The notes beneath the pieces are model-generated. The model had not been told where the DNA came from. It made no database searches and saw nothing but the letters and a program-made list of their open reading frames with translations. Below, piece by piece: positions 56,124 through 64,000 of a stretch of DNA of 64,000 nucleotides. The stretch comes from Gemmatimonadota bacterium (GTDB lineage: Bacteria > GCA-2686955). Made by a program: the position numbers and the translations under genes. The stretch is from the NCBI GenBank assembly GCA_002686955.1, contig NYZA01000120.1, forward strand, positions 1-64,000, read 5' to 3'. Each line of letters begins with the position of its first letter. Within the stretch, counting starts at the first letter, position 1.

Positions 56124-58283
56124 CTATGCAACCCAATGCTCGGCGCGCGGATCCCCTTCCGAGATCTCGATGCGAATGGTGTCATGCTCCGGAAATGAAA
56201 CGGGATCATCGCCTTTGTCGCGATGCAGTATTAGACGCAGTGCCAGTTCCATTCCCGGTCTTGCTCCCAGCAAATCCAGTGGACACGCAAGCTCGAGACA
56301 GTTCGCATAGGCTACTTCTATTCCGGTGCCGGCGATCGGCGTCCAGAGATCCTCTCTTCCGTCGCCGTCTTCGAAGCGGGCTGTGATCGGGTCGGATTGT
56401 GAGGACATCTCGATGCACAGGCGACGGCGGCACGGCTTCACGAACTCGATCGTTAGACGCGATCCAGGAGAGAGCACGCTGTCGAGCGAAGCGCCGTTTC
56501 CGCTGAGGAGCAGGTACAAGGTCGCGGGATCGAAGCCGAAACGAAGATGTCCAAATGGTGGCGCTTCATCGGAGCGATGCGCCGGCCCTTGCGGGGATCC
56601 GATCTCCGCCACTCCTCCCTCGAGCCACTCGAAATAGTGGGTGACCTCGCCGTCGATGATTGGGCGGAGATGCGCCCGCGGCATACGCACCCGGGGACCT
56701 TGTGCCGCAAGATTCGCGATCGGCGCCAGGAGCTCGGCGGGAACGGGTTGTCCCACGAGCTCGTACACCCGTTGAAGGTGAGCACGGTAGAGGCGATCGA
56801 AAAGATCGAGATCGGGCGTATGGTGGTCCGGGCCGTACCACCAGTTCCAATCCGAGCCCTCCGCGATGTGAATCTGCTTCCAGGCCGCCGCTCGCGTTTC
56901 TCCGTCCAGCCCCTTCTCGTGGCGCGTCAGGCATTCGCGCGCTCTGGCGAGAAGATCCCAAGCATGATTGTCTTCCGCGTGACCGATCCAAACCGAGAAA
57001 TCGGATCGAATCCATGAGCCGGCTCTTATTCGGCCGAGCTCCGCCACGGCACAGTCCCGCTCTTCCACCAGATCGCCGATCGTTCGGCATCGAATATCGG
57101 GAGCCGCCGCCAACGATTCGTAGAGCTGTCGAAGGAAGGGCGCCCCATCCTCGGGGAAATGCTCCCAGGCGTTCTCTCCGTCTAGAATGAGCGGAATGAC
57201 ACATTTGTCCGGATCGGAGCTTTGCGCCGCGCGCCGCCGTATTCGCGTCAACAGATCTTCGACCGCCTCGCTCGCGCCCCATTTCGAGTAGACGAATCCG
57301 ATCCGATCCGAGAGCGTATGGTCTCTGAAGACCATTGCGACATCTTCGAAGAGGTAGAGCTTCATGGGATCGGCGCGGGGATCGACCGATTGTTTCAGGA
57401 CCTCTTCATCCGAAGCGCACCACTTGAAGCCCTCCTCCCCTACAAGGCGCAGGGCTGATTCGCTGACAGAGCCTTCGGCCGGCCAGAGCCCAACGGGCTC
57501 GGTGCCGAAGTGTCGAAAATATGTCTCCTTGGCCGCCACGATCTGAGAACGTGCGTCCTCGATATGCGCGAACGGAATCCGAGGTAGATCGATCGCCGGA
57601 AGCGCTTCTCGCGCGGAGCGATGATCGATCAGCAAGGGCAGAATCGGGTGGTAGAAGGGGGTCGTGCTGATCTCGAGTCGGCCGGCTTCGGCGAGCGATC
57701 GATAGGTAGGCACGATTCTGCCCAGTAGCTCCCGATGCAGATCGAGCACGCCCCGCACATCGGCCATCGTGAAATCGCGGTCCTTCTCGAGCAGCTCCGC
57801 GGCACAGGTGCCCCTTCGCAGAGTCGGATCGACCCAGGCGAGGTTGAAATGAACCGCGAGGTCGATGTAGTCCTGGGTGGAAAAACGAGGGGCCGCGTCG
57901 GCGAGCGATCGACGATCGTCTCCACGCTCGAGCAGAAGCTCGTAGTAGCGGGGCGAAGGGCGGATCATCGTCGGGCCGTGGGCGCTGAAGAAGTGGCGGA
58001 GCATCTTCTCGGCTTCTTCGGCGCTGAGGGAGTCAGCCCGGAGCGACCACTGCTCGAACTCGTCAATCGCACCTCCGCCGACATAGTCCTCGACCTGCTC
58101 GAGCAGAGAAGGCACGAGGTTGAAGTTCACCGCGACCCCGTCCACCGCCGCGGAGACGAGCGGCATGTCCACATAGTCCTTGGCGGCGTGCAGGCGCACC
58201 CAGGGCAGCTCGTAGATACCGGTTTTCGGGTGCCGATAGTGTGGCTGGTGCATGTGCCAGAGAATGACGAGGTTGATCGGCAT
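56124..58283 (-). CDS. Glycoside hydrolase family 57 protein
   Basis: LVILWHMHQPHYRHPKTGIYELPWVRLHAAKDY, GLWPAEGSVSE, LILDGENAWEHF. Confidence 0.9.
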   Translation of the reverse strand: MPINLVILWHMHQPHYRHPKTGIYELPWVRLHAAKDYVDMPLVSAAVDGVAVNFNLVPSLLEQVEDYVGGGAIDEFEQWSLRADSLSAEEAEKMLRHFFSAHGPTMIRPSPRYYELLLERGDDRRSLADAAPRFSTQDYIDLAVHFNLAWVDPTLRRGTCAAELLEKDRDFTMADVRGVLDLHRELLGRIVPTYRSLAEAGRLEISTTPFYHPILPLLIDHRSAREALPAIDLPRIPFAHIEDARSQIVAAKETYFRHFGTEPVGLWPAEGSVSESALRLVGEEGFKWCASDEEVLKQSVDPRADPMKLYLFEDVAMVFRDHTLSDRIGFVYSKWGASEAVEDLLTRIRRRAAQSSDPDKCVIPLILDGENAWEHFPEDGAPFLRQLYESLAAAPDIRCRTIGDLVEERDCAVAELGRIRAGSWIRSDFSVWIGHAEDNHAWDLLARARECLTRHEKGLDGETRAAAWKQIHIAEGSDWNWWYGPDHHTPDLDLFDRLYRAHLQRVYELVGQPVPAELLAPIANLAAQGPRVRMPRAHLRPIIDGEVTHYFEWLEGGVAEIGSPQGPAHRSDEAPPFGHLRFGFDPATLYLLLSGNGASLDSVLSPGSRLTIEFVKPCRRRLCIEMSSQSDPITARFEDGDGREDLWTPIAGTGIEVAYANCLELACPLDLLGARPGMELALRLILHRDKGDDPVSFPEHDTIRIEISEGDPRAEHWVA

Positions 58284-58785
58284 ACTCGGTCCATCGGACC
58301 ATCATTGCTTTACTTCTCCTTCGACGGTGGCCGGTAAAGGGTTCGCGCAAGAATAGCTTGTCATTTTGGCGCCCAGATGTGCCGCGGATCTGGTCGATCG
58401 CCGATCTTCGAAACCGGAGGAATAGCAGAGCCATTTCGAGGATTTCGGAGGTCGGCGATCGGCCGGAGACGTCGTACAGATGGGATGCCAAATGACAAGT
58501 CATTCTTGCGCGGACCCAAAGCAGAAAGGTCCGTCCGATCTGGCCGGCGCACTCCGCCTCGACCGCGGCGGCGAGGGCCGTGGCGACCTTGGGCCGTTCG
58601 AGAGGGCATTCCCGCGCGAGCCTCACCTTGATCAGCTCGTTGGCGTCCAGACATTCTCGGACCGACTGAATCACAGCTTCGGTCGGTCCTGCCTTTCCGA
58701 GGGTCACCGCGGCGGTCAACCTCTGCCCGGCGCGGCGCAGCTCGGCCCGATCCCGACTCTGGAGCGGCAGCGGATAGACCCTCAC
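58063..58785 (-). CDS. yhbY: YhbY/CRM-domain RNA-binding protein with anomalous C-terminal extension
   Basis: AGQRLTAAVTLGKAGPTEAVIQSVRECLDANELIKVRLARE; domain ends about 58515, reading frame runs on through the palindrome into the GH57 gene. Confidence 0.65.
   Translation of the reverse strand: MRVYPLPLQSRDRAELRRAGQRLTAAVTLGKAGPTEAVIQSVRECLDANELIKVRLARECPLERPKVATALAAAVEAECAGQIGRTFLLWVRARMTCHLASHLYDVSGRSPTSEILEMALLFLRFRRSAIDQIRGTSGRQNDKLFLREPFTGHRRRRSKAMMVRWTEYADQPRHSLAHAPATLSAPENRYLRAALGAPARRQGLCGHAARLRGGGRGRGELQPRAFSARAGRGLCRRRCD
58345..58511. repeat. 167-bp gap-free imperfect palindrome (82-nt arms, 3-nt centre)
   Basis: Arm termini GCGCAAGAAT-NN-CTTGTCATTT on both strands; inner 10-bp match CGATCGCCGA; hand count 59/82 paired positions. 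Confidence 0.75.
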
Positions 58786-59952
58786 TCAGCCTCTCCGAGC
58801 ATCCAACAGCCCATCGTATTCCTCTCGATAGAAAGCGGCCATGCGGTCCGCCGCGAAGAGCTCACGGGCACGGCGACGGCCGCCCTCCGCCAGTCGCCGC
58901 GCTTCGTCGCGGTCGCGGAGCAGCCGGAGGATAGCGTCGGCCAGCTCCTTCGCTCGGCGAGGCGGCACCAGAAGCCCACTCCGCTCGTGTTCGATCACCT
59001 CGTTGTTCCCCTCGGTGTCGGATGCGACCACCGGCACGCCGAGGGCCATCGCCTCCATCAGCACCAGACTCGAGCCCTCGCCGAAGATCGACGGGAGAAC
59101 TTTGACGCTGAGCGAGGAAAGTAACTCGGGCACGTCCTCCCGGAAACCGATGGTTCGCACCCGTTCCGAAACGCCACGCTCCCGAACTCGTCGCCGCAGC
59201 ACTTCCAGGTAGTCCTCGCCCTCGACCCAATCCCCGTGGCCGGCCAGCACCAGCCGCGCCTCGGGGAGCTCCTCGAGCACATGGGCCATGGCGTCGATCA
59301 GATACTCAGCCCCTTTTCTCGGGCGGAAGCTCGCCACCATGCCCACGAGCGGAGCGTGCTCCGATAGCCCGAGCTCGGCGCGCAAAGCGGGGCGATAGGG
59401 CGCCGCATCGATGAGTGCCGGATCGAAGCTGTTGTAGACCACGCGGATCTTCCTCTTTGGAACCCCGAGAGATCGGAGGTCGTCGGCAACGGCACGGCTT
59501 ACCGCGATATATCGCGTCGTCAGAAACGATGTGATCCGCTCGACGATCGCGTTGACCCGCCCGGGCGATTGGGCGTTAGTGTCTCGGGAGATCGGTGCCT
59601 GCACGATCGTCAAGATCGGGACTCCACTGATCAGCCGGGCCAGGCGACCTATAAGGTTCGTTCGGGCCGTTTGGGTCACTATCAGATCGGGGTGGACCCG
59701 ATCGATCACCTTCGCCAGCCTGAGCGCGACGCCCAGATCGGCCTTGCCGCGCATCGACATGATTTCAACCGGGATTCCGAGCTCTTCCACCCGTTCGCGG
59801 AGCAGGCCGTCGGCCAGACAGACCAGTATGGGCTCGAAGCGGGAGCGATCGGTGTACTTGAGCAGCAGATAGAGCGACTGCTCGCCACCGCTCCAATGCT
59901 CGCCGTGAATCAGGTGAAGAACGCGCCGGGGAGGAGGAGCCGAAGAGCTCAA
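58786..59952 (-). CDS. Glycosyltransferase family 4 protein
   Basis: VLHLIHGEHWSGGEQSLYLLLKY, GMVASFRPRKGAEYLIDAM, GEGSSLVLMEAMALGVPVVASDTEGNNEVI; probable TTG start overlapping upstream stop. Confidence 0.9.
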   Translation of the reverse strand: MSSSAPPPRRVLHLIHGEHWSGGEQSLYLLLKYTDRSRFEPILVCLADGLLRERVEELGIPVEIMSMRGKADLGVALRLAKVIDRVHPDLIVTQTARTNLIGRLARLISGVPILTIVQAPISRDTNAQSPGRVNAIVERITSFLTTRYIAVSRAVADDLRSLGVPKRKIRVVYNSFDPALIDAAPYRPALRAELGLSEHAPLVGMVASFRPRKGAEYLIDAMAHVLEELPEARLVLAGHGDWVEGEDYLEVLRRRVRERGVSERVRTIGFREDVPELLSSLSVKVLPSIFGEGSSLVLMEAMALGVPVVASDTEGNNEVIEHERSGLLVPPRRAKELADAILRLLRDRDEARRLAEGGRRRARELFAADRMAAFYREEYDGLLDARRG

Positions 59953-61601
59953 ACCGAGAGAGAGCCCGCCCGGAGCTCGTTCGCCCCGATCGGAACGTTG
60001 ATCACGTAGGGACAATCCGCTTCGAGTCCGCGCCGGATCGCGGGACCGAGCTCGCCGGCGCTCTCGATCGCTTCGCCACCGCCGCCCATGGCGCGCGAGA
60101 TGAGCGAGTAGTCGGTCGGCGCCAGGCCGGTCGCCACGGCCCGTTCTTCTCCGTACATCTGCACCTGTCCGCGCCGGATCTGCGACCAGGCGGCATCGTT
60201 GCCGACCACCGCGACGAAGGGGATCCCCTGTCGAACGCAGCTTTCTATGTCGAAGCCGTTGAAGCCCACGGAGCCGTCGCCCCATGCGATCACGACCGCT
60301 GCCTCGGGATGCGCGAGCTTTGCCGCCATTGCATAGCCCGGGCCCACGCCCAAGGTCCCCAGCGGACCGGCATCGAGCCAGCGGCCCGCTCGGCTCGGCC
60401 GGATCATGCCGGCCACCGATGCAACGAAATCGCCACCGTCCCCGATGACGAAGGCGTCGTCGGGAATCGCTCGGGCGATCTCGGCTCCGACCCGGATCGG
60501 GTGCATCGGGAACTCGCCCCGCCCCGCCAACTCGTCCAGCTTCGATCGTTTCGCGGCGTCAGCGGCCCGAAGGCGCCCCAGCCATTCGCCCGACTCGTCG
60601 AGGGGCATTGCGTCGGTCGGCAGCGCCGCCAACATCCCTTCGAGCGCCAGTCCCACGTCCCCGGCGATCCCGACGCCGGCGGCCCGGTTCCTTCCGATCT
60701 CGGTCGGGTCGAGATCGACGCGGATCAGCTCGAGATCTTGGGGCCAGGCAGGAGCCAACCCGTACCCGATCCGGAAATCGAGCGGAGTGCCGATCACGAG
60801 CGCGAGATCGGCTTCCGCGATCGCTCTTGCCCGCCCGCCCGTCAAGTACGAAGGGTGGTCGGGCGGCAAACAACCGCGGCCCTGGCCGTTCAAGAAAGCC
60901 GGCAGGTTCAGCCGATCGCAGAGATCGCGCAATCGACCGGCCGCGTCACACCAGAACACCTGAGAGCCCGCGACAACGACGGGGCGTTCCGCCGCCGCCA
61001 GTTTGGCCGCCGCCTCCTCGATCTTGGCGGGGTCCACACCGGTCCTCGGCCGGTCCGAAAGCGGGTCGCCGTCCGGCGTGTTCGTGGCTTCGAAGGGGGT
61101 CATCATCGTATCGAGCGGAACCTCGAGAAAGACCGGCCCCGGAACGCCGGCGAGCGCCTCCCGAAACGCCGCCGCGACGTACTCCCCCGCCCGAGCGGCC
61201 TCTGGCACACGACGGGCCCATTTGGTAACCGGCCCGACCATGGCGATGTGGTCGCTTTCCTGGAGCCCGCCCCGGTCTCTCAGCGCATGGGGCGCCTGGC
61301 CGCCGATAACGACCATCGGCGTGTTCGATTGCATGGCGTTCGCCATGCAGGTGAGGCCGTTCGTCACACCCGGGCCGGCCGTGAGCAGCGCCACACCCGG
61401 GCGCCGCGTGACCCGCGCCCACCCTTCGGCCGCGAAGCCCGCGCTCTGCTCGTGGCGAAGGTCGACCACCCTCAGCCCATGATCGAGGCAGCCCTCGTAG
61501 ATCTCCATGATGTGTCCGCCACAGAGCGTGAAGACATGGGTGACACCTTCCGCCGCCAGGGCACGCGCGATCAGCTTGCCGCCGGAGAGCAGATCAGTCA
61601 T
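59949..61601 (-). CDS. Thiamine pyrophosphate-dependent enzyme (acetolactate synthase/2-hydroxyacyl-CoA lyase-like)
   Basis: HEQSAGFAAEGWARVTRRPGVALLTAGPGVTNGL; TPP motif WGDGSVGFNGFDIESCVRQGIPFVAVVGND. Confidence 0.88.
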   Translation of the reverse strand: MTDLLSGGKLIARALAAEGVTHVFTLCGGHIMEIYEGCLDHGLRVVDLRHEQSAGFAAEGWARVTRRPGVALLTAGPGVTNGLTCMANAMQSNTPMVVIGGQAPHALRDRGGLQESDHIAMVGPVTKWARRVPEAARAGEYVAAAFREALAGVPGPVFLEVPLDTMMTPFEATNTPDGDPLSDRPRTGVDPAKIEEAAAKLAAAERPVVVAGSQVFWCDAAGRLRDLCDRLNLPAFLNGQGRGCLPPDHPSYLTGGRARAIAEADLALVIGTPLDFRIGYGLAPAWPQDLELIRVDLDPTEIGRNRAAGVGIAGDVGLALEGMLAALPTDAMPLDESGEWLGRLRAADAAKRSKLDELAGRGEFPMHPIRVGAEIARAIPDDAFVIGDGGDFVASVAGMIRPSRAGRWLDAGPLGTLGVGPGYAMAAKLAHPEAAVVIAWGDGSVGFNGFDIESCVRQGIPFVAVVGNDAAWSQIRRGQVQMYGEERAVATGLAPTDYSLISRAMGGGGEAIESAGELGPAIRRGLEADCPYVINVPIGANELRAGSLSV

Positions 61602-63321
61602 TGCGGGTATCCCCATACCGGGGATCCATCATGCTCACACAACCCGAGTCCCCGACCGCGAGCCACAACAATCCCCCGGGGCCACCGTACGCCCCCAAAT
61701 CGGGCGTCGCGGAATTGAACGACCCGTAAGTACTGTCGACCGCCGACCAGGCGATTCCGTCCGGATCGCCCGTGCCTGCATCGATGCACGGAGAGTATGG
61801 ATGCAACACCGATTCGAAGGGGCCGAAGTCAAGCAGAAAGGGGTCCTCCTCGAAATTCCCTTCCCCTTGCCAGCCGCCCTCGACACAGGAATAGACGAGA
61901 TCCGGCGCGGTACCCAGGCTGTCCACCGCGGACGGGGAATTGTCCCAGAGGATGCAGTTTTCCGCGAAAGGAACGCCCGAACCGAAGATCGTAATGGCGC
62001 CGCTGGCAGAGTTGTCGGTCGAATTGTCGAGGATCGTGCAGTGGCGAATCGTCGGCGTACTCCAGAGCATCGCTCCGAACGCGCTGGACTTGAATGTGAA
62101 AGCTCCTCCCGTCGTTCTGGATACATTCTCTGTAACCACACAATTGCTCAACACGGGATCCGCATCGAAGGCATAGAGCGCGCCTCCACTTCCTCCGAAC
62201 GGTCCCCACGCCCGATTGCCCTTGATCGTGCAAGCGTCGAAGAAGGCGCGGGATCCGGTGCAGTAGATGCCGCCGCCTTCGGGAGAGGTATCCGCCATCA
62301 ACCAATTGTCTTGAATCGAGGATCGAACGAAGACAGGTGATGATGAAAGTATGTAGATGCCACCCCCTCGAGATTCAGCGACGTTTTCGGTGAATTCGCA
62401 CTCAACCCATCTCGCCTCGGCATCATCCGCGAAAAGAACGTACGCGCCACCGCCAAAGCTAGCGGTGGCCCTGTTCTCTGAAAAAGTGCTTCGTTCGAAT
62501 CGAGCCGCGGAGCGCCCGAGAACGAAAATACCTCCGCCGGCACGGGCCGTGTTGTTGTCGATCAGGCAGTCGGCGACCAGCGGCGCCGCACTCGAGAGGT
62601 AGACGCCGCCACCATCTATTCCCGCGGTGTTTTCGGTGATGTTGCACCGGGCGAACCAGTTGCCGGTCGACTCGGCGACGGCCGAGCCGTCTCCCAGGCC
62701 GTAGACCGCCCCCCCGTAGGTCGCTTGGTTCTTGTCGAGCGTGCAATCCAGCACCCGCACGACCGACTCTTCGTCGAAGAAGATCGCTCCCCCGAATCCA
62801 CCGTTCAGTGCGGCGTTGCTCGAGAAGGCGCATCTCTGAAACTCCGCCGTCGAGCTGCCCATGACAACGACTCCTCCCCCGCGACCACCGAAGGAATGGG
62901 CGGCGTTGTCCGAGATCACACATCGCCAGATCGAAGGCGCAGCATGGTCGATGTGAATGCCCCCTCCATCTTCCGCGAATCCTCCGGTGATCGTGAATCC
63001 GAAGAGGATGGCACTAGGAAAGGTCGTATCGGGGGAAGAGAAGCTCACGGCCGAGGCGATGTCAAAGCCGTCGATTACGGTTCCCGCCACCGTTTCGTCA
63101 TCCCAAGGATCGATCGAGGTCACGAACGGACCCTTCCCGGCGATGCTGATTCCGCCGCCGTAGGTACCCGGAGAGACGATGATCCGTTGGCGATCGACCG
63201 CCACGTCGACGGCCTCCTGCAGGGAGGGGAAGTCCGCCGGGACGTGAATGGGGGGCAGAGGTCCCGCCATCGCTCCGGTGGCTATCCATGGAAAGCTGAG
63301 AGTTTTTTTGATCGCGTTCAT
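61594..63321 (-). CDS. Secreted right-handed parallel beta-helix protein
   Basis: Signal-like N-terminus, IHVPADFPSLQEAVDVAVDRQRIIVSPGTYGGGI, repeated GGGIY/GGAI beta-helix rungs. Confidence 0.8.
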   Translation of the reverse strand: MNAIKKTLSFPWIATGAMAGPLPPIHVPADFPSLQEAVDVAVDRQRIIVSPGTYGGGISIAGKGPFVTSIDPWDDETVAGTVIDGFDIASAVSFSSPDTTFPSAILFGFTITGGFAEDGGGIHIDHAAPSIWRCVISDNAAHSFGGRGGGVVVMGSSTAEFQRCAFSSNAALNGGFGGAIFFDEESVVRVLDCTLDKNQATYGGAVYGLGDGSAVAESTGNWFARCNITENTAGIDGGGVYLSSAAPLVADCLIDNNTARAGGGIFVLGRSAARFERSTFSENRATASFGGGAYVLFADDAEARWVECEFTENVAESRGGGIYILSSSPVFVRSSIQDNWLMADTSPEGGGIYCTGSRAFFDACTIKGNRAWGPFGGSGGALYAFDADPVLSNCVVTENVSRTTGGAFTFKSSAFGAMLWSTPTIRHCTILDNSTDNSASGAITIFGSGVPFAENCILWDNSPSAVDSLGTAPDLVYSCVEGGWQGEGNFEEDPFLLDFGPFESVLHPYSPCIDAGTGDPDGIAWSAVDSTYGSFNSATPDLGAYGGPGGLLWLAVGDSGCVSMMDPRYGDTRND

Positions 63322-63387
63322 ATTCGTGGACCGGGTTTCCGCCTCAACTCCGAATCAAGGGAAAATACACCAACTTTCGCCGGGCGA

Positions 63388-64000
63388 TCAGAGCGTGTCG
63401 TGAAACGCTTCCGTCACATACCAGTTCGTCGGCTCGGCCAGAACCCGGCGACGCACCTGCTTCTCGTCGAAAACCCAGTAGACGAGCGGTTGCTCCCTCC
63501 CCTCCCAGTAGAACCCCGCATCGAGCAGTGCCGCATAGTGGGGTTCGCTTGCCGCGAGGTGGATTTCCAGCCACCCCACCCGGCCCAATGCCCATCTCGT
63601 GATACCCCTGGCCATGGCACGCAGGTCGTCCGGATCGGTCGTACCGAAGAGATCGACGACATGCCAGGTCCCGTCGCCGGGTTCAGGCGTCCGAATCAAC
63701 GCATAGCGTTGCACTCTCTCGCCCTCTTCCAACGCGAGAATCGTGTAGCTCCGTCCGGGCGCATCGTCGAATCGCCACCGAAGCCAGTCCAGGCCCCGCT
63801 CCTCGACGCATACATACTGATCCCGGCAGCGCTCCCAGAGATCCTCGAACCGCTCGTCGAAGCCTCGGACCTCCTTCACCTGCGCGCCACGCGGGTGAAC
63901 CCAGCCCGCTTTCCGTTCTCGCAAGCGGAAGCCGATGCGGTGCCGGCGAGACGACAGGTTCGCTCTAAGGGCTTTCATCCAGGCCAGATTCTCGTACCCG
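63388..64000 (-). CDS. GNAT-like N-acetyltransferase domain protein, partial (5' end outside window)
   Basis: Frame remains open to the window edge; C-terminal acyltransferase-like fold region FDERFEDLWERCRDQYVCVEERGLDWLRWRF. Confidence 0.55.
   Translation of the reverse strand, partial: GYENLAWMKALRANLSSRRHRIGFRLRERKAGWVHPRGAQVKEVRGFDERFEDLWERCRDQYVCVEERGLDWLRWRFDDAPGRSYTILALEEGERVQRYALIRTPEPGDGTWHVVDLFGTTDPDDLRAMARGITRWALGRVGWLEIHLAASEPHYAALLDAGFYWEGREQPLVYWVFDEKQVRRRVLAEPTNWYVTEAFHDTL

Noticed and set aside
61594-63321. GGxGGG-rich internal periodicity
   Set aside because: Explained by beta-helix rung repeats in the encoded protein

Overview
The window is about 64 kb of high-GC bacterial chromosome, densely coded, mostly housekeeping and respiratory genes. 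I saw no CRISPR array, rRNA, prophage or intact transposase. Main blocks: (1) sugar transferase, serC, serA, DUF1015 protein; (2) an aa3-type cytochrome c oxidase locus (coxB, coxA, coxC, coxD, second subunit-III-like gene, small CPSC protein, diheme cytochrome c, Crp/Fnr regulator, ctaA, ctaB, DUF420). It is preceded by a good sigma70 promoter and two abutting FNR-type palindromes; (3) ADP-forming acyl-CoA synthetase facing an M1 peptidase; (4) phoH, pgpH-like 7TM-HD, ybeY, two CNNM/CorC genes, mgtE, recO, with a structured non-coding stretch just before mgtE; (5) PP-loop thiolase-like gene, tusA, smpB, amidase, GerMN, murI, rph, rdgB, tRNA-Pro, tRNA-Arg; (6) ferredoxin, uridine phosphorylase, ileS with an insertion after KMSKS, rfbB, ABC exporter; (7) a single polypeptide joining an FNR-like NAD module, a GltD-like flavoprotein, zinc ribbons and a rubrerythrin-like domain; (8) a matrixin metalloprotease with a small secreted partner; (9) O-antigen ligase/TPR, FG-GAP/ASPIC protein, exported methyltransferase, GH57, YhbY, GT4, TPP enzyme, beta-helix protein. 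The strongest items for follow-up are the FNR-box pair on the cox operon, the 167-bp near-perfect-symmetry inverted repeat fused into the yhbY reading frame, the mutually exclusive stem-loops before mgtE, and the oxidoreductase-rubrerythrin fusion. Gene calls come from the supplied ORFs and motif recognition; no database search was possible. Lineage looks like an uncultivated FCB/Eisenbacteria-like group, which is a guess.
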